Shown here piece by piece: positions 1 to 8,201 of a stretch of DNA of 64,000 bases. The stretch comes from an uncultured Myxococcales bacterium. Its GTDB lineage: Bacteria; Myxococcota_A; UBA9042. A program made the translations under genes and the position numbers. Within the stretch, counting starts at the first letter, position 1. Each line of letters begins with the position of its first letter. The DNA lies in NCBI GenBank assembly GCA_903929795.1, contig CAIYWC010000091.1, positions 108,038-172,037 on the forward strand, given 5' to 3'. The notes under the pieces were generated by a model that saw only the letters and a program-made list of their open reading frames with translations, was not told where the DNA came from and ran no database searches.

Positions 1-1
1 A

Positions 2-691
2 TACCGATACGGCGCGCGGACGTTCGCCGGCTATCTGGCGTGGAACCCGGAGCTGCCGGGCCCGCGGCCGGGCGTCCTGATCGTGCACGAATGGCTGGGG
101 CCGGGCGAAAACGTCAAGCGGCGGGCGCGGATGCTGGCGGAGCTCGGCTTTGTCGGCTTTGCCGCGGACGTGTACGGCGTGGATGTGCGGCCGACCAGCG
201 CGCCGCAAGCTGCGGCGGCGATGGGTGCCGCGCTGGCGGATCGGGTCGAGCTGCGCGGCCGGCTCAACATGGCGCTCTCGGTGCTGCAAGCAGACCGGCG
301 CGTCGATGCGCGGCGCGTGGCGGCGATCGGCTACTGTTTCGGCGGCGGCTGCGCGCTGGAGCTGGCGCGATCGGGCGCTACGCTGAACGGCGTTGTCAGC
401 TTTCACGGCGCGCTCCAAACGACGCTGCCCGCGCAAACCAAGCCGCTCGCCAAGATCCTGGTGCTGCACGGCGCGGAAGACCCGCTGGTGGATCCGGCAA
501 AAGTCTCTGTTTTTATGGATGAAATGCGCGCAGTCCAGGCCGACTGGCAGTTTGTCCACTACGGCAACGCGGTGCACGGCTTCACCAATCCGCAGGCGCA
601 CGATCGCGCGGGCGGCCTCTGCTTTGACGCCCTCGCCGACGCCCGCAGCTGGCAGCACATGCAGGGCTTTTTCGCCGAGCTTTTTGCCTGA
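2..691 (+). CDS. Dienelactone hydrolase family protein (5' end missing)
   Basis: An alpha/beta-hydrolase of the dienelactone hydrolase family, a group that hydrolyses lactones and related esters in the cytoplasm. The reading frame is open from base 2, so the start lies before the window. Visible features are an oxyanion-region motif (VLIVHEWLG), the family nucleophile elbow GYCFGGG with cysteine as the nucleophile, a downstream Asp in the segment LVDPAKV, and the final His in HGFTNP, giving a complete Cys-Asp-His triad. It ends with TGA and faces the next gene convergently. The substrate cannot be inferred; many members are not true dienelactone hydrolases. The family is clear. Confidence 0.9.
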   Translation, partial: YRYGARTFAGYLAWNPELPGPRPGVLIVHEWLGPGENVKRRARMLAELGFVGFAADVYGVDVRPTSAPQAAAAMGAALADRVELRGRLNMALSVLQADRRVDARRVAAIGYCFGGGCALELARSGATLNGVVSFHGALQTTLPAQTKPLAKILVLHGAEDPLVDPAKVSVFMDEMRAVQADWQFVHYGNAVHGFTNPQAHDRAGGLCFDALADARSWQHMQGFFAELFA

Positions 692-818
692 ACGGCACAT
701 GCTGACCTGGCTCGAACGCCAAGAATCGTCGGATGGACTTGCCGCATTCCGGACTGGACCGCGCGCGCTTCTGTGGAGGCACGCCGCGGATGACGGAGGC
801 CGGGACGTTGGAATTCGG

Positions 819-2237
819 TCAGTGCGTATGCTTGGCGGCGCGCGACAACCGCTGGCGTTCATTGCCTTTTTGCACCGCCAGAAGCTGCGGCGATTCGGCC
901 TGCGCATGAGCCAAATACGCCTCCGCTTCCAGCTGCGGCGCGATGCGACCGGCCGCCACTTGCGCTTCCAGCCAGCGCTGCAGCTCGCCCAGCCACGGTC
1001 CGGGCGCCAGTCCGGTCGCCTGCATGACCACATGGCCCAGCCCTTTGGGCAACGGCGGCACCTTGGCGTCCTCGGCCGCAACCTCGCGAATCCGCTTGAG
1101 CAATTCGTCCGCCAAGCTGCGGACTTCGGCGATGCGCCACTGCCGCTTGGTCGTGAAATCGCTGCTGGAAAACGCCAGCACGTCCTCCAGATGCGCGCCC
1201 ATGTCGCGAATCAGCCGGCGGACCGCAGAATCCGTCCACTCCGCGGCATAGACGTTGGCCCGTGCGTGGTTGGCGATCACGTACACGATGCTATCGCGCA
1301 GTTCCGGCGCCAAATGAAAACGCCCGGCCACGCCTTCCATCAAGCTCGCGCCCAGCTCCTCGTGGCGGAAAAAGTGCACCTTGCCCTGCTTGTTGACCGA
1401 TCGCGTCCAGACCTTGCCGGCGTCGTGCATCAGCGCCGCCCAGCGCACGGCCAGCGATTGCGGACACTTTTCAATCACTTGCAGCGTATGGTCCCAGATG
1501 TCCTTGTGGTGAACCGGGCACGACTTGTGGAAGTCGACCATCAGGCAGACCTCCGGCACCATGCGCTGCAACACTTCGCAATCATATAGAAATTGCAAAC
1601 CGGACCCGGCGTGTTCGCCCAGCAGCACCGCGCCAAACCGCTCCGCCCATGCCGCGCGCGGAACCGACAGCACGTTGCCCGCGTCCCGCCGTGCCAGCCG
1701 CAGCAGCTCCTTGTCCGGTGTCAGCCCCGAGCGCGCGGCCAGGACCGCGAGATCCAGCACGCGTTCAGGGCCTTGCGCCATCCACGCACGCGGATCACCC
1801 GGCACGCGCAGGCGGAGATCGCGCGCATCCGCCACTTGATTCCACGGGTCGACCGTCTGGCCCCGCGCGTCGAGCGCGAGCGCCCACGCGCGGATCGGCT
1901 CGGCCGACAGCAGGACCCCAAGCGCGTGCTCGCCCTCGCCCTCAAGCGATTCGAGCGCAATCGGCGCGTCACCCGCCGCATCACCAATCGCGGCGATCGG
2001 CCCCAATACCGCGATCCGCCACGGCGCGAAACGCGGGAGCGCGCGATCGCCCAGGACCGCGCACGCTGCCTCCCCGACGAGCCACGCCTGGCCGCCATGC
2101 GCCGTCAGCGCGTGCAGAACTTGCTGCAACCGCTCAATTTGATGTAAATCCTGAGGTTCGATGGCTGCTTCCTTCGGCACATTCACCTGGCTTCTGTGCG
2201 GCCAACGGCGCCGACGCTGGGGGTGTAGCGAGCGCAC
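819..2237 (-). CDS. HD-domain protein related to CCA tRNA nucleotidyltransferase, transferase site degenerate
   Basis: The middle and C-terminal parts match the CCA-adding enzyme/poly(A) polymerase layout: a VDPWNQVADARDLRLR segment like the family's IDPFGGLADLRARRLR, the neck helices, then an HD phosphohydrolase-like domain (HHKDIWDHT and WAALMHDAGK). The N-terminal nucleotidyltransferase part is altered: the family's GGxVRD and DxD motifs are replaced by LVGEAACAV and sequence without paired acids, and the RRDFTINAL motif is not found. CCA addition is therefore unlikely; the HD part may still hydrolyse phosphoesters. The frame opens at ATG 2237, but the first 17 residues are Arg-rich and unlike a domain, so a GTG at 2186 (or 2180) may be the true start. 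Confidence 0.75.
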   Translation of the reverse strand: MRSLHPQRRRRWPHRSQVNVPKEAAIEPQDLHQIERLQQVLHALTAHGGQAWLVGEAACAVLGDRALPRFAPWRIAVLGPIAAIGDAAGDAPIALESLEGEGEHALGVLLSAEPIRAWALALDARGQTVDPWNQVADARDLRLRVPGDPRAWMAQGPERVLDLAVLAARSGLTPDKELLRLARRDAGNVLSVPRAAWAERFGAVLLGEHAGSGLQFLYDCEVLQRMVPEVCLMVDFHKSCPVHHKDIWDHTLQVIEKCPQSLAVRWAALMHDAGKVWTRSVNKQGKVHFFRHEELGASLMEGVAGRFHLAPELRDSIVYVIANHARANVYAAEWTDSAVRRLIRDMGAHLEDVLAFSSSDFTTKRQWRIAEVRSLADELLKRIREVAAEDAKVPPLPKGLGHVVMQATGLAPGPWLGELQRWLEAQVAAGRIAPQLEAEAYLAHAQAESPQLLAVQKGNERQRLSRAAKHTH

Positions 2238-2832
2238 GGCCGACGGTCAAGCGCCTTCGCGAAGTCGATGGACTCCTTGACAATGGCGGACGCGAATGGT
2301 AGTAGTTGAACGGGGATCCACGATTCGCGCGCAATGCCCCCCTTGCGAGCGAACAAGTTGGGGACCGTGGTTGCAATCCGCGCTTTGGTGCGGCGAGCTT
2401 CGGCCCGGTGGGGCTTGTGATGCTTTAAGGCTTGCAACGCGGTGCTGACTTTGTGAAACTCCCCTTGGGGATCCGAGCCGGATTCTTCGCCTGGGGCCAA
2501 AAGGTCTGCGGCGGAAGTCGGCAGGTCTCCGGTCGAGGAGGCTTGGCGCTTCCCGACGCGAGGGGTTCATCGCCCCAGGGCAGGGATTCGCAACGATCCC
2601 GGCCGAATTTCTGAGCGAAACCGACACGCGTCGGCTGCTTGGATAGTGTTTTCGCCGACTTGCGGCGGGGATGGCCAGAATCGCCGACAGGAGTCGACGG
2701 TTTCGGCAAACAGCGCTGCGTGTTTCCGTCGGTAACCCTACTGGCGGCCAGGCACAGCGCGGTATCAATCGGGCACCGGCGCTTTGCACGCGCAACTGAC
2801 GAATGCGCACAGGCGTAATGAGAGGGGAGACG
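2238..2832. other. Gene-free stretch upstream of the SHG-repeat peptide gene
   Basis: About 600 bases without a credible gene. The open frames here are short, Arg- or Pro-rich, and have no ribosome binding site. The base composition looks less GC-rich than the flanking coding DNA. It must carry the promoters for the HD protein to the left and the peptide gene to the right, but I see no convincing -35/-10 pair. The sequence just before base 2833 supplies a good ribosome binding site for the peptide gene. Confidence 0.5.
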
Positions 2833-3144
2833 ATGAAGAAGACGCTTCCGAAGTTGAAGAAGAATGCTGCGGATTTCCTGTCCTCGGAAGAGGGCGCGAT
2901 CAGCGAGAAGCAGGAGGAGCGCGTCTCGACCTTCCTGACCCTCTCGGGCGGCGACAGCAGCCTGCTTCCGGGCGACGTGAACCTGTCGGCGGAGCACTGT
3001 TCGCACGGTTCGCACGGCTCGCACGGCTCGCACGGCAGCCACGGCTCGCATGGCAGCCACGGCTCGCACGGCTCGCACGGCAGCCACGGTTCGCACGGCT
3101 CGCACGGTTCGCACGGCTCGCACGGCTCGCACGGCTCCTGGTAA
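2833..3144 (+). CDS. Small peptide with 15 Ser-His-Gly repeats (possible RiPP precursor)
   Basis: A 103-residue protein with no signal peptide. Residues 1-56 form a charged, leader-like region starting MKKTLPKLKKNAADFL, with an acidic patch (SSEEG) and ending in a lone Cys56. Residues 57-101 are 15 exact Ser-His-Gly units, closed by Ser-Trp. ATG 2833 is preferred over the in-frame ATG 2803 because AGAGGGGAG lies just before it. Ser is coded by TCG twelve times and AGC three times within the repeats, with CAT and GGT variants too, so the protein repeat has been kept through silent changes. His-Xaa-Ser repeat peptides (HxsA type) and other His/Ser-rich precursors are modified by radical SAM enzymes, but none is encoded in the window. 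Metal binding by the His array is the main alternative. Confidence 0.8.
   Translation: MKKTLPKLKKNAADFLSSEEGAISEKQEERVSTFLTLSGGDSSLLPGDVNLSAEHCSHGSHGSHGSHGSHGSHGSHGSHGSHGSHGSHGSHGSHGSHGSHGSW
3001..3135 (+). repeat. 15 tandem 9-bp units coding Ser-His-Gly
   Basis: Fifteen back-to-back 9-base units, mostly TCGCACGGC. Units 5, 7 and 10 use AGC for Ser, unit 6 uses CAT for His, and units 1, 10 and 12 use GGT for Gly. All changes are silent. There are no spacers, so this is not a CRISPR array. The repeat also keeps the other frames open, which creates the Cys-Pro-Glu-rich and Ala-Arg-Leu-rich false frames around it. Confidence 0.95.
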
Positions 3145-3344
3145 GGTGCCGCCGGGCGCGTTGGGCCGCTCTGCTGCCCCATCGCGTTGTCGGGAAGCTG
3201 CCTGACTTGGACGTGCAACGTCAATTGCTCGTGCGATTGCGCCCGCGCGTTTGAGTTGCGTAGCGGGTAGGCTACACCTTGGCACGGGTGCCCGTCTGGC
3301 GCTCTGTGGTGCGATCCGTCCAGTTCCGCTCGATGCCGGTCCGT

Positions 3345-3923
3345 TCAGGACTGCCGAGCCCGTCTTCTCCCTTCCAAGTCAGTCGGCGCCCGCGGTTCTT
3401 GACCCTCGCGACACGGCACAATCCCCACAGCAGCGCGCAGGCGTTGCAGCAGGCGCTGGTGCGCGCGGTGCAGTTGATCCTCGGACCAGCGCGCGTTCTG
3501 CGCCACTTCCCGCAGCGCCCGGTCCTGCCCGTACACCGCCTGCAGCACGAGGCGCTCGCAGCTCGGCAGTTCGTCGGCGACGCGTTCCACCGTGCGCCAG
3601 GCATCGAGCTGCTCGGAAATCGTTGGCCCGGCCTGCAGTTGCGACACTTCGCGCACGGACGCGCACGCCCGCAGGTAGCGCGCTTCTGCCCGCACGGCAT
3701 CCAGGGCGCGGCCGCGCATGCGCGCATAGGCAAAAGTCGTCAGTCGCGTGCCGCGCCGGGCATCAAAACGCCGCTGACTCTCCAGCAGCCCCAGCGTCGC
3801 CTCGCTGGCCAGGTCCAGGCGCTGCGCCGCCGCGCGGTTTTGCCGCACGCCGACCGCCACGGCCATGCGGACCCCGCCCGCGTCGCAGCAGCCAAAAGAT
3901 GAACCGGAAATGCGCAGTTTCAT
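3345..3923 (-). CDS. Small sigma-70 family RNA polymerase sigma factor
   Basis: A 192-residue sigma factor of two-domain type. Region 2 is visible in LDLASEATLGLLESQRRFD followed by RGTRLTTFAYARMRGRALD, which matches the core-binding and -10-recognition helices. Region 4 is near the C-terminus (LPSCERLVLQAVYGQDRALREVA, then a helix-turn-helix). ATG 3923 is chosen because GGAGGT sits 5 bases upstream; a longer frame to 4010 lacks such a site. No anti-sigma factor is adjacent. It faces the SHG-repeat peptide gene convergently and is divergent from the L,D-transpeptidase gene, so its target set is unknown. The conservation of region 2 is moderate, which fits an alternative sigma factor. Confidence 0.8.
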   Translation of the reverse strand: MKLRISGSSFGCCDAGGVRMAVAVGVRQNRAAAQRLDLASEATLGLLESQRRFDARRGTRLTTFAYARMRGRALDAVRAEARYLRACASVREVSQLQAGPTISEQLDAWRTVERVADELPSCERLVLQAVYGQDRALREVAQNARWSEDQLHRAHQRLLQRLRAAVGIVPCREGQEPRAPTDLEGRRRARQS

Positions 3924-4108
3924 GTCAAACCTCCACCAGCCCAAGGCACCGCATTGTGCGGTGGTCCAGGCAGAAGCAAAGACCGCACCAGCGGCGCTAC
4001 TTGTCGACACTCATACATGTTTTCAGCAACTTATCGTGCAATTTGCGATCTGTTGCGCCAAACCGACGTGGTGCCTGCAGGCCCCAGCGCGATCAAGTGC
4101 CAGAAACG

Positions 4109-4136
4109 TTGACGCGCGTCGCGAGAAGATTATTGT
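4109..4136 (+). promoter_or_regulatory. Candidate sigma-70-type promoter for the L,D-transpeptidase gene
   Basis: TTGACG (4109-4114) and TATTGT (4131-4136) are separated by 16 bases, 5/6 and 4/6 matches to the housekeeping consensus. This would give a short leader before ATG 4171. It is a pattern match only. Confidence 0.4.
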
Positions 4137-4170
4137 CGCCTCTGTGCGTCCTGCGCACCCAAGGAAAGCC

Positions 4171-6123
4171 ATGCGTCACGTGTTTCGCCCCGCGCTCCTC
4201 CTGCTGATTGCCGGCGCCACTGCCTGCGGTGCGCGCGAGGAGGCGCCCAAGCGCAAGGGCGCGGATGCGGTCGAGTCTACGGCGGCTCCTGCGGCGGCGG
4301 AGGTCAAGCCCGCCGCGGCGCTGTCGCTGGCGCAGATCGCCGCGCAGGTGGCGGCTGAGGCCAAAAAGCTCCACGACGAGGAGCCGGCTCTGCTGGCGAA
4401 GCTGCAAAAGTCCGCGGGTCCAGACGCCAAGGTGCTGAAATCGCTGTATGGCGACCCGGCGCCGCGGTTCTACGATCGCGCCGGCCAGCTCGGTGCGGAC
4501 GGTCAGGCGCTGCTGGAGCTGCTCGGGCAGCTGGAACGGCATGGCCTGGACAAGGCCGGCTACCGGCTGAGCCAGATCGACGCAGCGACGCAAAAAGTCG
4601 TGGAAGCGCTGGCGGCGGAGCACGCGACGCAGCTCGGGCTTGAGAAGTCCCCGCACGCGGCGCTGACGGCGGCGGCTGCGGCGGGCTGGCTGCACACGGG
4701 TCAGGGCAGCGAGGCGGAGTTGGCGCGCGCAGGCGGCGATCAGCTGGGTGCAGACGGGCTGGCGGCGCTCTCGGGCGCGCTGCCGCAGCTGCTGGCACAA
4801 GGGCGGGCGACGCGCGAGGCGATCGAAGCGGCGGACCTGGAGCTGTCGCGGGCGGTGATCCGCTACGTCGTGGATTTTACGCTGGCCAAGCCGGCGCATC
4901 CGCTGCTGTACATGTCGCCGGCGGCGATTCGCAAGCTCGCGGAATCACAGGCGGATAAGATCCTGGCGACCCTGGGCGCGGCCAAGGGGCACACGGTCGA
5001 AGGGCTCAACGGCCTGTGGCCGAGCCACCCGCAGTACCGGCTGCTGCTGGGCGCATACGACACCTACAAGAAGCTGGCGGACGCGGGTGGCTGGCAACCG
5101 CTGCCCAAGCTGGCGACCAAGAAAGTGCAAAAAGGCGAGACAAATCCCTTTATTGGCGCGATGCGCGAGCGGCTGCGGGCGGAAGGCTACGACGCCGGCG
5201 CGCCGGGCGATCACTACGATGAGACGCTGCTCGAGGCGGTGAAGACGTTCCAGGCGCGCCATCAGCTGGAGGCGGACGGCGTGGTGGGTAAGCCGACGAT
5301 CGTGGAGCTGGACGTGCCGGCGGACCAGCGCGTCAAGCAGGTGCAGCTGGCGCTGGAGCGGTACCGCGAGTCGGAGGGCCGCGATCCTGGCGAATTCTAC
5401 ATTTGGGTGAACATCGCGTTCCAGCAGCTGTGGATCTACGACGACGGCCAGATGATCGAGACGCACCGGGTGATCTGCGGCAACAACGACACGGACACGG
5501 ACCAGCAGACGCAGGTCAAGGGCAAGATCAACCGCACGCGCATGTTCAGTCAGAAGATGACGCGCGTCATCCTGGCGCCGCGCTGGTATCCGACCCAGCG
5601 GGTGATCGAGCTGGAAATCGGCCCCAAGATGGCAAAAGATCCGCTGTTCAAGGAAAAAGAGGGCTACATCATGGAAGTGCAGCCCGACGGCAAGGAGGTC
5701 GTGTACCAAAAAGCCGGCAAGACCAACCTGCTGGGCGACGTGAAATTTCAGGGGCCCAACAAGTACAACATCTACCTCCACGACACGCCGTTTCGCGAGT
5801 TGTTCAAGAAAGTGCGACGCACGTTCAGCCACGGCTGCATCCGCGTGCAAAACCCGGTCGAGCTGGCGGAGCTGATCCTGGGCCGCGACAAAGGGATGAG
5901 CCGCCAAGCGATCAAGGACGCGATCGCCGAGAAGGAAGAGGTCGAGGTCAAGCTGCAGACGCCGATCCCGGTGCACATCGACTACGCGAGCGTGCTGGTC
6001 GACGACGACGGCCACGTGGAGTTTGGCGCCGACGTCTACGGCTACGACGAAGCGTACTTCGCCGGTGCCCTTCCCGTCGAAGAAGCAAAAGAGTACAAAG
6101 CAGCGTCTGCGCGCGGCCTGTAG
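4171..6123 (+). CDS. L,D-transpeptidase lipoprotein (YcbB/LdtD-like)
   Basis: A 650-residue periplasmic lipoprotein that should form 3-3 cross-links in peptidoglycan or attach proteins to it. The N-terminus has a lipoprotein signal (RPALLLLIAGATAC) with Cys as lipidation site, followed by an Ala/Lys-rich stretch and a large helical domain. Around residues 322-395 lies a peptidoglycan-binding type 1 domain (AVKTFQARHQLEADGVVGKPT). The YkuD catalytic domain spans roughly 405-575 and contains YLHDTP and the catalytic SHGCIR motif with Cys556. This order matches the YcbB family. ATG 4171 is chosen because AAGGA lies 5 bases upstream and the signal peptide begins there; the open frame itself reaches back to 3865. 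Confidence 0.92.
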   Translation: MRHVFRPALLLLIAGATACGAREEAPKRKGADAVESTAAPAAAEVKPAAALSLAQIAAQVAAEAKKLHDEEPALLAKLQKSAGPDAKVLKSLYGDPAPRFYDRAGQLGADGQALLELLGQLERHGLDKAGYRLSQIDAATQKVVEALAAEHATQLGLEKSPHAALTAAAAAGWLHTGQGSEAELARAGGDQLGADGLAALSGALPQLLAQGRATREAIEAADLELSRAVIRYVVDFTLAKPAHPLLYMSPAAIRKLAESQADKILATLGAAKGHTVEGLNGLWPSHPQYRLLLGAYDTYKKLADAGGWQPLPKLATKKVQKGETNPFIGAMRERLRAEGYDAGAPGDHYDETLLEAVKTFQARHQLEADGVVGKPTIVELDVPADQRVKQVQLALERYRESEGRDPGEFYIWVNIAFQQLWIYDDGQMIETHRVICGNNDTDTDQQTQVKGKINRTRMFSQKMTRVILAPRWYPTQRVIELEIGPKMAKDPLFKEKEGYIMEVQPDGKEVVYQKAGKTNLLGDVKFQGPNKYNIYLHDTPFRELFKKVRRTFSHGCIRVQNPVELAELILGRDKGMSRQAIKDAIAEKEEVEVKLQTPIPVHIDYASVLVDDDGHVEFGADVYGYDEAYFAGALPVEEAKEYKAASARGL

Positions 6124-6152
6124 GATTCACCCGCGGGCCGCACCAGGCGCGG

Positions 6153-6362
6153 ATGGGCCAACCGGCTGTCAGGCTTGAAATCGCGATCTCCGTGCTGGCC
6201 GATGGCCGCGTGGTGTTTTGCGATTTGCCGCCGGATTTGGCACAAGTACGCGACGTGCTCGCTGGCGACGTTTCGCCGTGTGGAACCGGATCGACCGCCC
6301 GTGCGTCTGAACCCATTGCCGCGGATCCGGCCGGGTCCGACACTGGAGAGTGCCCAGCGTGA
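6153..6362 (+). CDS. Small protein translationally coupled to the kinase gene
   Basis: A 69-residue protein starting MGQPAVRLEIAISV and continuing with LADGRVVFCDLPPDLAQVRD, then a Ser/Ala-rich tail. It belongs to no family I recognise. Its TGA (6360-6362) shares a base with the kinase ATG (6362-6364), the typical arrangement for coupled genes. The ribosome binding site is weak. The sequence before the tail looks like a folded mini-domain rather than random coding, and a similar arrangement (small gene overlapping a kinase start) occurs at 62490-62969. It may have no role beyond translation coupling. Confidence 0.55.
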   Translation: MGQPAVRLEIAISVLADGRVVFCDLPPDLAQVRDVLAGDVSPCGTGSTARASEPIAADPAGSDTGECPA

Positions 6363-8095
6363 TGCGTCTTTGTCCCAAGTGCGGCAAGAAATGCGAAGAG
6401 GCGCGCTGCCCGGATGATGGCACCGCCACGCTCGTGCTCGCGGCCAATCCGGACAGCCGGCTGGCGGAAGGCACGGAGGTCAACGGCCGCTACCGCATCC
6501 GCAACATGATCGGCCAGGGCGGCTTTGGCGCCGTCTACCGCGCGACCAACATCGCCACCGATCAGGACATGGCGATCAAGCTGCTGGCGGTGTCGCTCGA
6601 CTCCGACGACAGCGACGTGATCCAGCGGTTCTTTGCCGAAGCGCAGGTCACGGCATCACTGAAACACCCGAATACGATTCGCGTTTTCGACTTTGGCCAG
6701 ACCGAGGGCGGCGCGCTGTACATCGCGATGGAGCTGCTGTCCGGCCGGCCGCTGAACGACGTCCTCAAGCGCCGCGCGGCGGATGGCAAGGTCCTGACCG
6801 AGGACGAGACGATCACCATCGGCGTGCAGATCCTGCGCAGCCTGGCGGAGGCCCACCTCGCAAACCTGGTGCACCGCGACTTGAAGCCGCACAACGTGTT
6901 CCTGCACGAGGTGGAAGGCGACGATCCGGTGGTGAAAGTGCTGGATTTTGGCATCGCCAAGCGGCTGGGCTCGAACCTGACCGGCACGGGCAAGGCTTTT
7001 GGCACGCCGAGCTACATGAGCCCGGAACAGGCGCAGAACCAGCAGCTCGACAACCGCAGCGATTTGTATTCGCTGGCCTGCGTGCTGTTTCAGTGCGTGA
7101 CAGGCAAGCCGCCGTTTGACGGCGACGACCCGCTGGCCGTGCTGCTCGCGCACGTGACCAAGCCGCCGCCTGACCTGCGGCAATGCGCGGCGACGCCGGT
7201 GAGCGAAACGTTCGTGCGCGTGCTGGAAAAAGGTCTCGCCAAGGATCCGAACGACCGGTACGGCTCGGCGATCGAGTTCCGTCAAGCGCTGGAGAGCTGC
7301 CGCGGGCGCAACCGGACCGACGTCGCGCGCGCGGCCTCGTCGGCGGCGATCGCGGAGCTGATGCACGGTCTGCCTGCCCCGCCGCCGACGGACCACACCA
7401 TCGCCTACGGCACGCCCGGTGAGGAGCGCACGACCGCGTTTCCCGGCCTGACACCGCGCGGCGTGACGCCCGCGTCGGGTTCCAAGTCGCGGCCGATTCC
7501 GGCGCCGCCGCGCAGCACCGCCGATGCACCCGACGACGCGGAGGAGCCACTGGCGCCACCGCCGGGCAACAAGAAGATCTTTGGGCTGATCGGTGGCGTG
7601 GGCGCTGTCGTTATCGCCGGGATCCTGCTTTTTGGCCGCCACGCGCCGCCGCCTGTCGCCGCCGAGGTCAAACCGCCGGTCGAGCCGCCCAAGCTGGTCG
7701 TCGCCGTGGAGCCGCCCAAGCCGGAGCCCGCGCCCGAGCCCAAGCCAGAGCCCAAGCCCGCCGAGCCCAAGCCGGTCGAGGCCAAGCCGGAGGCGGTGCA
7801 GGTGCAGCTGGACTCCGACCCCGCTGGTGCGACGATCATCGTGGCCGGCGAGACGCTGGGCAAGGCGCCGATGGCGGTCACCGTGCCGCCAGGGGGCCGC
7901 GTCAACGCGCTGCTGCGCCTGACGGGTCACCGCGACCTCGAGCTGGAAGTGACCCAAGCGGACGCGCCCGTGAAGACCGCCCGCCTGACGCCAGTGCCGA
8001 CGACCAAGCCGACCGGCGCAGTTCACAAGCCAAGTGGCGGGAGCGGCACCAAACCCGGCAAGGACGGCTCAAGCTCGCTGGACGAGCGCATTTGA
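6362..8095 (+). CDS. Membrane-anchored Ser/Thr protein kinase with N-terminal zinc ribbon and C-terminal PEGA-like domain
   Basis: A 577-residue Hanks-type kinase. Residues 1-20 carry a short Cys-rich zinc ribbon (CPKCGKKC, then RCPDDG). The catalytic domain runs from about 45 to 320 with the glycine loop IGQGGFGAVY, the VAIK-type lysine (MAIKLL), HRDLKPHN near 171, DFGIAK and the SPEQ activation-loop end, so it should be active. A linker rich in Pro leads to one membrane segment (about 405-423), then an extended KPEPKP stretch and a PEGA-like beta domain (DSDPAGATIIVAGETLG) outside the membrane. This is a common myxobacterial layout. ATG 6362 is used; GTG 6359 is also possible, with GGAGAG upstream. 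Confidence 0.93.
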   Translation: MRLCPKCGKKCEEARCPDDGTATLVLAANPDSRLAEGTEVNGRYRIRNMIGQGGFGAVYRATNIATDQDMAIKLLAVSLDSDDSDVIQRFFAEAQVTASLKHPNTIRVFDFGQTEGGALYIAMELLSGRPLNDVLKRRAADGKVLTEDETITIGVQILRSLAEAHLANLVHRDLKPHNVFLHEVEGDDPVVKVLDFGIAKRLGSNLTGTGKAFGTPSYMSPEQAQNQQLDNRSDLYSLACVLFQCVTGKPPFDGDDPLAVLLAHVTKPPPDLRQCAATPVSETFVRVLEKGLAKDPNDRYGSAIEFRQALESCRGRNRTDVARAASSAAIAELMHGLPAPPPTDHTIAYGTPGEERTTAFPGLTPRGVTPASGSKSRPIPAPPRSTADAPDDAEEPLAPPPGNKKIFGLIGGVGAVVIAGILLFGRHAPPPVAAEVKPPVEPPKLVVAVEPPKPEPAPEPKPEPKPAEPKPVEAKPEAVQVQLDSDPAGATIIVAGETLGKAPMAVTVPPGGRVNALLRLTGHRDLELEVTQADAPVKTARLTPVPTTKPTGAVHKPSGGSGTKPGKDGSSSLDERI

Positions 8096-8127
8096 GCTTG
8101 CGGACCCCGGTCGAACCGCACAGCTAT

Positions 8128-8146
8128 CCGGTCGCGAAACGACCGG
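8128..8146. terminator. Hairpin between convergent genes
   Basis: CCGGTCG and CGACCGG form a perfect 7-bp stem around the loop CGAAA, between the kinase stop (8095) and the stop of the opposite membrane gene (8202). There is no T-run, so a rho-independent role is only possible, not shown. Confidence 0.35.
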
Positions 8147-8201
8147 GAGCGCTGTCCGGCTGAATCCGACGCGGACGCGGGCCGCAACGTGGATTGACCA
8201 G

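Noticed and set aside
3001..3135. Possible CRISPR array
   Set aside because: The units are 9 bases, contiguous and coding, with no spacers; no cas gene is nearby.
2247..3224. Long minus-strand frame rich in Cys-Pro-Glu repeats
   Set aside because: It is the complement of the SHG repeat; the repeat keeps all frames open. It has no ribosome binding site, and the plus strand carries a clear start and leader.
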